From the NCBI GenBank assembly GCA_025769875.1, contig JAGFNK010001144.1, positions 1 through 14,257 of the forward strand: a stretch of DNA of 14,257 bases. Reading direction: 5' to 3'. Positions 1 through 7,610 of this stretch are shown piece by piece. Below the pieces are notes generated by a model. The model was not told the DNA's origin, did not search any database, and worked only from the letters and a program-made list of their open reading frames with translations. Each line of letters begins with the position of its first letter. Position 1 is the first letter of the stretch. The position numbers and the translations under genes were made by a program. Origin of the DNA: Russula earlei. Taxonomy: Eukaryota > Basidiomycota > Agaricomycetes > Russulales > Russulaceae.

Positions 1-2
1 TG

Positions 3-355
3 GATTCCAATCCAGTCCACACTCCACTGCCCTCTGGGGCAGATGTCCACTTGGTCAAGCACTCCAGGGAGGCAACGCCTGATGAAATAAAATATTTTCA
101 ATGCATCATTGGCAGCTTTCTCTATGTGCAGATCAGGACACACCCAGATATATCATTTGCAGTCTCTCAACTCACCCACTACTCATCCAATCCCTCATTG
201 CATCATCTATGCCTTGCTAAATACATACTATCTTATCTTAACAGCACTTCAGATCTAAAGCTGTGTTATGATGGCACGTGCGATACCAGGATTACACAGG
301 TACTCCAACTCTAGCCTCGGAGACAATGCAGATGACTACTGTTCCACCTTGGGCT
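3..355 (+). pseudogene. Ty1/copia polyprotein fragment: RT C-terminus and start of RNase H
   Basis: Open from base 3 with no start codon, so this is the interior of a pol gene running in from outside the window. The translation has the connection region after the RT catalytic core: the 'LVKHSREATPDEIK' segment, an 'IIGSFLYVQIRTHPDISFAVSQLTHY' type block and 'LKLCYDGT', in the order usual for copia elements. A one-base frameshift near 290-300 moves reading into the next frame, which continues with the RNase H start (GYSNSSLGDNADDY) up to the insertion at 355. The first RNase H catalytic Asp of the usual YSD motif appears as Asn, explicable by CpG to CpA decay. The gene resumes at 2158. Function would be reverse transcription of element RNA in virus-like particles; this copy is dead. 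The copia assignment is secure from motif order. Confidence 0.9.
351..355. repeat. Target-site duplication GGGCT, left copy
   Basis: GGGCT lies directly before the TGTTAC terminus of the inserted LTR and recurs at 2153-2157 directly after its TTGACA terminus. Removing 356-2157 rejoins the RNase H reading frame (..TLG/YVF..). Five bp is the usual duplication length for copia integrases. Confidence 0.93.
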
Positions 356-363
356 TGTTACAA

Positions 364-771
364 ACCAAGGCCAGATATTTGTCCTGTTTCACTCAAGAGA
401 GACCTCTCTTGCTTTACATCACCAACACACTTCCATTTCTTGGGCTTCCCCTCCTGCAGTGCAAGATATCGCTATTGCAAAGGCACTATGACATGACTAG
501 ACACCCATTTCCTAATCAGGTAATCATTGCGTGGCAGCCACATGGCCACTCAGCCACCAAGGACCAAGGCCAAGTCCTGGCCATATATTGTCCTATTTCA
601 CTCAAGAGAGACCTCTCTCACTTCGCATTGCCAACTCCCTTCCATTTCTTGGGCTGCCCCTCCTGCGGTGCAAGATATCGCTATTGAAAAGTCACTATAA
701 CACGACCAGGCACCCGTTTCCTAATTGGGTAATCATCGCGTGGCAACCACATGGTCATCCAGCCACCAAGA
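364..771 (+). repeat. 209-bp tandem duplication in the LTR 5' region
   Basis: Two units, about 364-562 and 563-771, both start at ACCAAGGCC and end at AGCCACCAAG. They contain the shared marker CACTCAAGAGAGACCTCTCT (391 and 600). The first unit lacks about 11 bp near its start that the second unit and the solo copy at 5269-6096 have. The units differ at several positions, so this duplication is older than the exact 385-bp one downstream. Confidence 0.85.
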
Positions 772-818
772 ACCCAAAACAGTGGCACCAACTCTTAGAA
801 ACTGTTGCATAACTCATC

Positions 819-919
819 TGACATCATCAAGGCTCCAATGACATCATGGCTGACTGAGCAACTCCACACTGACCTCATAGGCTCACTAAGCGCTCCACAG
901 TGACATCATAATGATGTCA
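819..919. promoter_or_regulatory. Array of TGACATCA-type motifs in LTR U3
   Basis: TGACATCA occurs at 819, 839 and 901, TGACCTCA at 870, and the reverse complement TGATGTCA at 912. The last pair makes a 9-bp-arm palindrome (901-909 / 911-919). The motif is one base from the bZIP/CRE site TGACGTCA. The same array is kept in the solo LTR (around 5725-5830) and, decayed, in the copy at 12126-12748. A binding role is inference. Confidence 0.45.
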
Positions 920-998
920 TTGCTCCACAATGATCAGTAATACGCTCAGTAAGCCTGAAACTTGACACAAGCAAGTTTATGCCTCTGTAGTCCTATTG

Positions 999-2152
999 GA
1001 TGGTACCAAAGGGTCTAGAATAGTTCCAGTTCTTTGTAATCGACCCTGTACACTGTATATAAGCCCCAATGAAGCATGGCAGTTGTCAGACTGTCCATTT
1101 GTGATACTCTCATCTTCCTGGGTACTCCCCCATGACCACTCAGTCTAAAGATTCCCCTTGCCTCCAAGGTACTCTTCAACAACTGCCTTGTTTAAAACCC
1201 TCTCGCTACACTGGCCTCCAGCCTTTGCCTTTGTCTCTTGCAACACCTACCAGTCCCCATCTGGTACCTCCTCATTGTTTGGCTCGTCCTCTTGTTCAAT
1301 GCCGCCTTCGCTGCATATCATCTGTTCCGACCCTTGCCCACCTGCTCCTGAGTCCTTAGTGATCAGCAGTACGTGTCTTGACAGAGGGTACCAAGGAGTC
1401 TAGAATAGTTCCAACTCTTTGTAATCGACCCTGTACACAGTATATAAGCCCCAATGAAGCATGGCAGTTGTCAGACTGTCCATTTGTGATACTCTCATCT
1501 TCCTGGGTACTCCCCCATGACCACTCAGTCTAAAGATTCCCCTTGCCTCCAAGGTACTCTTCAACAACTGCCTTGTTTAAAACCCTCTCGCTACACTGGC
1601 CTCCAGCCTTTGCCTTTGTCTCTTGCAACACCTACCAGTCCCCATCTGGTACCTCCTCATTGTTTGGCTCGTCCTCTTGTTCAATGCCGCCTTCGCTGCA
1701 TATCATCTGTTCCGACCCTTGCCCACCTGCTCCTGAGTCCTTAGTGATCAGCAGTACGTGTCTTGACAGAGGGTACCAAGGAGTCTAGAATAGTTCCAAC
1801 TCTTTGTAATCGACCCTGTACACAGTATATAAGCCCCAATGTAGCATGGCAGTCATCAGACTGTCCATTTGTGATACTCTCATCTTCCTGGGTACTCCCC
1901 TGCAACCGTTCAGTCTAAAGCCTTCCCTTGTCTTCAAGGTACTCTTCAATGACCACCTTGTTTAAAGCCCCTCACTGCACTGGCCTCTACTCTTCACCTC
2001 TGCCTTCTGCAACACATATCAATCCCCATTTGGTACCTCCTAGTTGTTTGGCTCGTCCTCCTGTTCAACACTGTTTACGCCGCATGCTGTCTGTTTCAAC
2101 CCTTGCCCACCTGCTCCTGAGTCCTTAGCAGTCAGCAGTATGTGTCTTGACA
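999..2152 (+). repeat. Triplicated 385-bp promoter-to-LTR-end module
   Basis: Units 999-1383, 1384-1768 and 1769-2152 each start near GGTACC, carry a TATA box (1056, 1441, 1826), a 'CAGACTGTCCATTTGTG' block and end in TCTTGACA. Units 1 and 2 look identical from the TATA box to the end. The first ~55 bp of unit 2 match unit 3 rather than unit 1. The simplest reading is a recent exact duplication of 1055-1439 as 1440-1824, on top of an older duplication that produced diverged unit 3. Each junction falls exactly at the LTR 3' terminus. Confidence 0.93.
1056..1063 (+). promoter_or_regulatory. LTR TATA box, unit 1 (repeated at 1441 and 1826)
   Basis: TATATAAG followed about 15 bp later by an imperfect palindrome (GGCAGT ... 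ACTGTCC, 1078-1096) and the conserved CCATTTGTG. The same arrangement is found 385 bp and 770 bp downstream, so one LTR carries three potential promoters in series. The location matches the U3/R boundary expected of an LTR. Confidence 0.7.
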
Positions 2153-2157
2153 GGGCT
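2153..2157. repeat. Target-site duplication GGGCT, right copy
   Basis: Pairs with 351-355; the RNase H reading frame resumes immediately after it. Confidence 0.93.
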
Positions 2158-2555
2158 ATGTCTTCCTACTTTCCAGCGCTGCAATCTCTTGGACCTCACA
2201 CAAACAGAAGACTGTTTCCCAAAGTACCACTCAAGCTGAATATATGGCCTTAGCTGACACAGCTAATCAAGCTGTGTGGTATCGGAGCTTCTTCTCCGAG
2301 ATTGGCTATCAGATCTCCGATCTGATTCCACTTCATGGTGATAACAAAGGCACTGTTGACCTCATGCTCAACCCAGTCACCAGAAGACAGTTGAAGCATA
2401 TCCCTATCAAGCATCATGCCATCCACCAATACATTGAGGACGGACTGATCATGCTTATCCGTACTCCCACAGGAGAGATGCTTGCAGATGGTCTCACCAA
2501 GCCACATGCTCACGCACTGCTCCAGACCTTCGTTGATGGGTTGGATCTTAATTGA
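2158..2555 (+). pseudogene. Ty1/copia RNase H, C-terminal part of pol
   Basis: Continues the interrupted gene in frame from 355/2158 to a TGA stop at 2553-2555 (end ..DGLDLN). Landmarks in order: YVFLLSSAAISWTSHKQ, QSTTQAEYMALAD (catalytic Glu), LHGDNKG (catalytic Asp), KHIPIKHHAIHQYIEDG and PTGEMLADGLTKP. All are standard for the end of copia polyproteins. No stop or frameshift was seen in this part, and CpGs remain. The gene is broken only by the upstream frameshift, the D-to-N change and the LTR insertion. Distance from stop to LTR start is 33 bp, with the polypurine tract between. Confidence 0.93.
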
Positions 2556-2580
2556 TCTAATCTACCAACTGTCTTAATCA

Positions 2581-2588
2581 TGGGGGGA
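2581..2588 (+). other. Polypurine tract of the + strand copia element
   Basis: TGGGGGGA directly precedes the LTR start TGTTGAGAT. The same CATGGGGGGA motif, preceded by the same CTACCAACTGTCT.AATCATG context, sits at 6466-6475 on the minus strand of the second copia element. It would prime plus-strand DNA synthesis. Confidence 0.8.
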
Positions 2589-2621
2589 TGTTGAGATCTG
2601 CACTGCTCAGAGTCTCAGGTG
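2589..2621 (+). mobile_element. Family-C LTR, first 33 bp only
   Basis: TGTTGAGATCTGCACTGCTC and the following bases match the start of the solo LTR at 8724-9195 (minus) with one difference over 33 bp, then similarity ends. This is the 3' LTR of the + strand copia element, truncated or strongly diverged after this point. Confidence 0.7.
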
Positions 2622-3028
2622 TGGGACACCTCTGTTGACCAAATGATGAAGTCTTGTGACCCTGGATGTGTTTGGTCTTGTGACATGAGCAGACCTTGTG
2701 ACTGGAATGCTCATAACTTGTGTGTTCCCTGTGACTGGGACTCAGGTAGTGGTGCTGCTGTGCAGTGATGGGTATGGTGGCCCTGGTGGGATAAAGTGGC
2801 ACATAGCTTTCTGGTGCTGTCTCCTGATGTGCTCCTGATTGCACCAGATTTGTGGGGTATGTCCCTCTGCAAGGGAGTTGGTAACTGGATGGCTGAAGGT
2901 ACCTTTGTGGCCTGGATGAGGCCTCAAGGTGAGGATGAGGACTTGGTTGTTCCATTGAGGGTAGAGGTAATCATTGTATGATATCATGGTAGTAAGGCAC
3001 TAAGGGGGGCAAGGAGTGGTTCATAACA
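2622..3028. other. No gene seen; CpG-free, G/T-rich DNA
   Basis: CTTGTGAC repeats at 2653, 2677 and 2695, with a CCTGTGAC at 2728-2735. These could be U3-type repeats of a divergent LTR, but no terminus is visible. A 61-codon ORF at 2796-2981 (+) has no recognisable motif and overlaps longer ORFs on the other strand. There is no CpG in the stretch. Confidence 0.6.
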
Positions 3029-3141
3029 ACACCTCTGCTCACCTCTTTTGGCCATGTGAACAGGGTGCCACCATAGAGCCCCCTTTCCTCTAATATGGAA
3101 GGGTCCTTCAAGGGCTCTCTCTGGGAAATGGTTCATGACAG
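3029..3141 (+). repeat. Left arm of a ~115-bp inverted repeat
   Basis: From ACACCTCTGCTCACC to GGTTCATGACAG. Its reverse complement aligns with 4195-4313, including the shared block CCCTTGAAGGACCCTTCC. Read from each arm outward, both translate to a similar peptide (VMNH..ERALEGPF..RG), so the arms may be inverted copies of a decayed coding piece rather than transposon termini. No flanking target duplication was found. Confidence 0.7.
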
Positions 3142-3720
3142 CTACCACCTCAGTTTCATCCAACATGACCTCTGCTTTTCTCACCACCATCATCCCACCC
3201 TTGTTCACCATTCCCTCAGTTTCACACCATCTCAGCATCATTCACCCTCACCATGTCAGCTCTGCTCACCCTCATTGTTCTGGCTGTGCCTACCAACATC
3301 TCTGCTCTGTCTCTCTCTGCCTCAGTATTCCCCTTGCTACCCAGTTCCCTGTGGCCCTCATTTGCATTTCCAATTTCCAATTGGTGCCCAAGTTGTCACC
3401 TCCTGCTTTGCCTCCAGCTCTGCTTCTTGTCACTGCCCACAACTACATCTACAGACTCCCACCCATGGCCTACACCCACTCTCCTGTGCTATGACCCACT
3501 GTCACTGCCTTCATTTCCCAACTCCATTATGCCCTCTGTTTCCTCTCTTGCTATCATGCCACCACACCCAGCAGAAAAGATCTATGAACTCCACCTTGAA
3601 GAATGCCATGAAGACTTGGAAAATAGAAGAGTATGAGGCTTCCTTGGAGAAGCAGAAGCCACCATTGCAAGAAGCACATCACTGTAGGGTGCAGGAGCAC
3701 TTGATTTCCATTTGATAGGC
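3142..3720 (+). pseudogene. Degraded pyrimidine-rich coding remnant, unrecognised
   Basis: The + strand holds long overlapping open frames. One of 206 codons (3095-3715) is the longest in the window, and the adjacent frames share a peptide trail: a Pro/Ser/His-rich stretch, then an acidic helical stretch that changes frame near 3620 (ECHEDLENRRV into YEASLEKQK) and ends in AHHCRVQEHLISI. That pattern suggests one ancestral protein broken by frameshifts, with Arg codons turned to Cys/His/Gln by CpG loss. The C/T-rich base composition alone also produces long open frames, so coding origin is uncertain. No family recognised. It lies between the two inverted repeat arms. Confidence 0.35.
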
Positions 3721-4194
3721 ACCCCTGAACTACAAAATATGACTCCTTTCCTCATGCTCAACCACTTCCATATTAGCCAGAGTGCAGTGTGTTGATGCAA
3801 TGTCTCTTTGCCAATTGGGGCCACTGAAGTGAAGCATTTACTGTATGGTATCCCCCATCACCCACATTGTGGCCAGGCCACAGTCACCTACATTACCCAA
3901 GGTTCCAGTAAACATGAGGACTCTATGGGTCATGCAGGTATCATCTGAGAAGGTGGTGTCTAGTGGATGTGCACTGGATGCCTTTCTATCTTCTTTATGG
4001 CAAACAAGTCACTTGTCCCAGGGCTGTGGAAATGAGTATTCAATGCAGCAGAGCCCTAATCATGTTCATCAAGTCTCACCATTTCCAGTTATTCACACCA
4101 AAATGCCTATCCATGAACCTGGAAAGCCTTAGCCCTGTGGCCTCCAGCTTTGGGTTGACCTCCCAAAGAAGGGCAGGATGGTAGAACCTTTGTA
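3721..4194. other. Inner part of the inverted-repeat region, no intact gene
   Basis: Short frames on the + strand (3847-4132, 3963-4184) with no identifiable domain. CpG-free. It could be a continuation of the decayed reading frame at 3142-3720. Confidence 0.4.
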
Positions 4195-4313
4195 CTGTCA
4201 TGAACCATTCTCTGGAAAGGGCCCTTGAAGGACCCTTCCTTATGAGAGGAAACCCAGCCTCTATGGTGTCACCCTGTCCACACAAGCAAAAGGGGTGAGT
4301 AGAGGTGTCCACA
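4195..4313 (-). repeat. Right arm of the ~115-bp inverted repeat
   Basis: From GTCATGAACCATT to GAGTAGAGGTGT, the inverted counterpart of 3029-3141 with scattered substitutions and small gaps. The homology stops at both outer edges: the sequences beyond 3029 and 4313 are unrelated. Confidence 0.7.
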
Positions 4314-4848
4314 ATATTGCAGGCGCATTGTCATGCAAGCAATTCTTGGCACAATCGACAGACAGCAAGCCCCACTTAATGGCAACCCTTTTAGCAATGA
4401 AGGACAGTATAATAACCTCCTTAAGGACCCTTTTGGATGACCCTAAGTGCTCTACAATGGGCACTAACACAATACCAAAGACCCTACAACACATTATTAG
4501 ACTAACTCTAATAACTATAGAACGAACTATAAAGCAATACTAAGGACCTTAATAGAAGTATTAGGGTCGACTTTAAGGACCCTAATAGAACTATAAAAGG
4601 GGCCTTATAGGCAACTCTATTCCTTGAACCAAACTACAAGTCCTCAAATGACCAGCCCTAAACTAACTAACAGCAAATGAATCAGGTGTTTCACATGTGT
4701 ACTAAAGCAGTGAACACATGGACAGTAAAGGCTCTTACTCATCAAAAGAGTCCTCCTTACTCAGCAGCTTACTGAGCATGACTGAGCATGCTTAGTAAGC
4801 ATACTCCAACTTCTTACTCATCCATCTATTATGCTTGATAACAAGGTT
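4314..4848. other. No gene seen; possible U3 of LTR family B with a TATA element
   Basis: CpGs reappear at 4324, marking a composition break with the DNA to the left. TAAGGACC(C/T)TAATAGAA repeats lie at about 4543 and 4573, followed by TATAAAAGG at 4592-4600. A TGTTTCACATG at 4687 could be a B-family LTR start, which would make a ~470-bp LTR ending at 5158, but no target duplication supports it. An 82-codon ORF at 4295-4543 has no recognisable feature. Confidence 0.45.
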
Positions 4849-5158
4849 ATGACTTGTTCCCTATTTAGCAGTTCTCTTGTAGTATATAAGCGCTCAATAA
4901 AGTAACGGACAGTCCTCAGACTGTCCATTTGTTTACAGCACTCTCTATCCCTGGGATACTCCTTAAGGACTGTCCCCTTGTGACCAATCTGGCCTCTTCC
5001 CTGCATACCTGCTCAACTCTACCAGTAACTATACCCCTTTGGTATTTGTTACTGCTTTGGACTCTGCTCCTTGCCCACGCCATCTTAGATATCTATCAAC
5101 TCATCTTCAAGCTTACTCCTCACTCTTGAACTGGATAGTTCAACAGTGAGTCTTGACA
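4849..5158 (+). mobile_element. LTR family B, promoter-to-3'-end unit 1 (310 bp)
   Basis: Starts ATGACTTGTTCC, has TATATAAG at 4883-4890, AATAAA at 4896, a perfect palindrome at 4907-4926, and ends AGTCTTGACA. The R/U5 resembles family A (CAGACTGTCCATTTGT, CCCTGGGATACTCC, terminal TCTTGACA), so A and B are related LTRs. A second copy follows directly at 5159. Confidence 0.75.
4883..4926 (+). promoter_or_regulatory. TATA box plus downstream perfect palindrome (LTR B)
   Basis: TATATAAG (4883-4890), then 16 bp later GGACAGTC / GACTGTCC with a 4-base loop (4907-4914, 4919-4926). Given the TATA spacing, the palindrome would sit at or near the transcript 5' end. Unit 2 has the same elements at 5193-5200 and 5217-5236, with the stem shortened by one base. 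Confidence 0.6.
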
Positions 5159-5268
5159 ATGACTTGTTCCCTATTTAGCAGTTCTCTTGTAGTATATAAG
5201 CACTCAATAAAGTAGCGGACAGTTCTCAGACTGTCCATTTGTTTACAGCACTCTCTACCCCTGGGATA
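5159..5268 (+). mobile_element. LTR family B, unit 2, first part
   Basis: Repeats 4849-4958 with a few differences and begins immediately after the CA terminus of unit 1. It is cut by the solo LTR at 5269 and continues at 6097. Confidence 0.8.
5264..5268. repeat. Target-site duplication GGATA, left copy
   Basis: GGATA precedes TGTCAAGACA and recurs at 6097-6101 after CGTAACA. In the uninterrupted unit 1 there is a single CTGGGATACTCC at the matching place. Confidence 0.95.
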
Positions 5269-6096
5269 TGTCAAGACACGTACTGCTGATCACTAAGGAC
5301 TCAGGAGCAGGTGGGCAAGGGTTGGAACAGATGATACGCGGCGAAGGCGGCATTGAACAGGAGGACGAGCCAAACGACGAGGAGGTACCAGATGGGGACT
5401 GGTAAGTGTTGCAAGAGGCAGAGGCAAAGACTGGAGGCCAGTGCAGTGAGGGGCTTTAGACAAGGTGGTCGTTGAAGAGTACCTTGAAGGCGAGGGAAGT
5501 CTTTAAACTGAGCGGTCGCAGGGGAGTACCCAGGAGTATGAGAGTATCACAAATGGACAGTCTGATGACTGCCATGCTTCATTGGGGCTTATATACAGTG
5601 TACAGGGTCGATTACAAAGCACTGGGACTATTCTAGACTCTTTGGTACCATCCAATAGGACTACAGAGGCATAAACTTGCTTGTGTCAAGTTTCAGGCTT
5701 ACTGAGCGCATTACTGATCATTGTGGAGCGATGACATCATTATGATGTCACTGGGGGGCGCTTAGTGAGCCTATGAGGTCACTGTGGAGTCGCTCAGTCA
5801 GCTATGATGTCATTGGAGCCTTGATGACATCAGATGATTTATGCAACAGTTTCTAAGAGTTTGTGCCGCTGTTTCGGGTCCATGGTGGCTGGGTGGCCAT
5901 GTGGCTGCCACGCGATGATTACCCGATTAGGAAATGGGTGCCTGGTCGTGTTATAGTGCCTTTGCAATAACAATATCTTGTACCACAGGAGGGATAGCCC
6001 AGAAAATGGAAGGGAGTCGGCAATGTAAAGTGAGAGAGGTCTTTCTTGAGTAAAGTAGGACAATCCTCGGCCAGGACTTGGCCTTGGTTCGTAACA
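5269..6096 (-). mobile_element. Solo LTR, family A (828 bp, minus)
   Basis: Termini TGTCAAGACA on the + strand and CGTAACA at 6096, flanked by exact 5-bp duplications GGATA. On the minus strand it reads TGTTACGAACC to TCTTGACA, with a TATA box at 5588-5595 (+ CTTATATA) and one copy of the promoter module. It carries roughly 25-30 CpGs, so it is among the youngest insertions here and serves as reference for the expanded copy at 356-2152 and the decayed one at 12126-12748. A solo LTR arises by recombination between the two LTRs of a full element. Confidence 0.95.
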
Positions 6097-6200
6097 GGAT
6101 ACTCCTTTAAGGACCGTCCCCTTGTGACCATTCTGGCCTCTTCCCTGCATACCTGCTCGACTCTACCAGTAACTATACCTCTCTGGTATTTGTTACTGCT
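6097..6200 (+). mobile_element. LTR family B, unit 2, second part (3' truncated)
   Basis: Resumes at GGATACTCC and matches 4959-5062 up to TTTGTTACTGCT. The last ~96 bp of the unit are missing, and family-C LTR sequence in opposite orientation starts at 6201. Confidence 0.8.
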
Positions 6201-6465
6201 AATACATGAGAGCATCTCTAAGCAAAGTAATCATAACTAGCAACTTGTATCATCAAGGATCAGTCATTAGTAGCTACTGATTGTCATCAATTAACTTATC
6301 ATTGTAACAAATGCAGGCTGCAGCATCTGAGCTGAGCTGGTCTGGGATGATCCAAGGCATGAGTGACATGCATGAGCCAGGAGTGCCTGGTCTGTGGGAG
6401 CCGACATGTTAATGTGACTGGGCTGTGATTACATCAGACTGCCCAAAGCAGTGGTAATCTCATCA
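6201..6465 (-). mobile_element. Family-C LTR (subtype 2), 3' truncated, 3' LTR of the minus-strand copia element
   Basis: Reverse complement begins TGATGAGATTACCACTGC at 6465 and follows the LTR at 10813-11399 up to its TATA region (..CTCTCATGTATT), where it breaks at 6201. It directly abuts a polypurine tract, placing it as the 3' LTR of the element to its right. One CpG in 265 bp. Confidence 0.8.
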
Positions 6466-6475
6466 TCCCCCCATG
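6466..6475 (-). other. Polypurine tract of the minus-strand copia element
   Basis: Reads CATGGGGGGA on the minus strand immediately before the LTR. The preceding ~20 bases match those before the tract at 2581-2588, showing both elements are of one lineage. Confidence 0.8.
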
Positions 6476-6850
6476 ATTGAGACAGTTGGTAGATGTGAGA
6501 TAAGATCTGATCCAGTGACAAAAGACTGGAGTCACACATGGGTGTGCAGAGAAGTGGACCATCAGTGCATAGACATCCTGATAGGATAGGACTGCAAATG
6601 AATGAAAAGTGGGTGAGTCCAGAGACTGCAAATAGAGAGACTCCAAAGGAAATGTTAACACATGTGGAGGCAGAGTTGAGAGACTACAAGAAAAGGGTGT
6701 GAATGCAGTCAAGAGATTGCCTGTGAAGTGTCCAGTGAAGTGTTTAGATCTGCACATAGGGGATGTTGCCATTAAAACATTAATATATTGCCTAATTGCC
6801 ATAGGCATTGCTTCTCTGGAGTGCTTGATCAACTGGACTTCCATGTCAGA
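6476..6850 (-). pseudogene. Copia pol remnant: RT C-terminus, RNase H missing
   Basis: On the minus strand, from 6844, the translation gives the LIKHSREAMP..RQY segment homologous to the + element at 48-110. After that, degenerate repeats of the FAVSQLTHY coding sequence (TTTGCAGTCTCT... around 6690, 6640 and 6595) replace normal sequence. No QAEYMA, HGDN or ADGLTKP block follows, so RNase H is deleted before the polypurine tract. Confidence 0.7.
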
Positions 6851-7610
6851 ATGGAGTGGAATTGGAAGTGGAACGGAAGTCTGCCTTCCAAGGTAAGACC
6901 TCTAAGATATACAGAGGCAGAGTGGAATCTGTCATCCTGAAGAGATCCAAGATGTACCTTGATTGATCAATGTCTACTAGCCAAGCAATTGCATGTAATG
7001 TGGATCCTGAGGTATGACACAATCTCACCTAGATCTGTCAACCTGTAGCACATAGACAAAGATAGAATGTCATTGACAGAGAGGATATGAAGTGAAGGAA
7101 ATGGTAATGGATCCCCCTGCATCTTAGCAATGACATATGTCCCACATGAGAATGCATGCACGCTAAGTCAATGCCCACATGAGAATGCATGCATGTGAAT
7201 GCAAGTCACTAAGGACTCCATGAAACTATAAGTTCCATGTATGAGAGGCCTGTGTAAGACCACAGAAAAGCTTTCTTGTCCATCCAGTGTGATGAAGCCT
7301 TGCAAATGCTCCAGAATAAATCTAATCTCTTCACCCAGTGAGCCAAAAGTGAATGCCAACAAGATGTCCTCAGATCTCCTGATCCATATGCTAGCATGGC
7401 CAATGCTGAACAAGAGTCACTAAGACTCAGACCTGGCTACTGGTGGGAATGTTTCATCAATGTCAATGCCTTGTAAATTGGGTGAACCCCTGTGCAACTG
7501 AAATGCATGTGAAATCTCCAAGATTTGTGTGCAGCACACCCATTTGATAAGATCTGTAAGATCAATTAAGATCCCAGGTACCAATTTTTGCAAGCATGTC
7601 AATCACATAT
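6851..7610 (-). pseudogene. Copia reverse transcriptase core, multiply frameshifted
   Basis: Minus-strand pieces in order: GIDIDETFPPVARSES (7420-7475), the remnant of the ALYGLKQASHTWN block near 7240-7300, a SVNDI at about 7069-7078 in place of YVDD, CYRLTDLGEIVSYLRIHI, then DQSRYI. The YVDD catalytic Asp pair is reduced to N-D. Pieces occupy different frames with stops, and CpGs are almost absent. Reverse transcriptase by motif order; non-functional. Confidence 0.85.
7141..7193. repeat. 33-bp tandem duplication inside the RT remnant
   Basis: CCCACATGAGAATGCATGCA at 7141-7160 and again at 7174-7193, period 33. It lies in the RT pseudogene upstream of the SVNDI piece, where the normal protein has no repeat. 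Confidence 0.85.

Larger units (their letters stand above)
356..2152 (+). mobile_element. Family-A LTR insertion, internally expanded (1797 bp)
   Basis: Termini are TGTTACAAACC and GTGTCTTGACA, flanked by GGGCT on both sides. Orientation is taken from the TATA boxes, which read on the + strand. The solo copy at 5269-6096 gives the unexpanded length, 828 bp. The extra ~970 bp come from a 209-bp duplication near the 5' end and two additional 385-bp copies of the promoter-to-3'-end segment. No internal coding region is present, so this is a solo LTR or the product of LTR-LTR recombination. It contains several short ORFs (two identical 75-codon ones), which simply follow the repeat units and are not credible genes. 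It retains many CpGs, so it is comparatively young. Confidence 0.9.

Noticed and set aside
268..812. Overlapping ORFs of 72-139 codons in the 5' part of the family-A LTR
   Set aside because: Frames run from RNase H into LTR sequence and repeat with the 209-bp duplication; no independent gene.
1132..1359. Identical 75-codon ORFs at 1132-1359 and 1517-1744
   Set aside because: Identity reflects the 385-bp LTR duplication; the third unit breaks the frame, and the sequence lies in an LTR.
356..2152. Minus orientation for the family-A insertion
   Set aside because: TATA boxes and the shared R/U5 block with family B read on +, with TCTTGACA as the 3' end.
2250..2513. 87-codon minus ORF
   Set aside because: Shadow of the RNase H coding sequence on the + strand.
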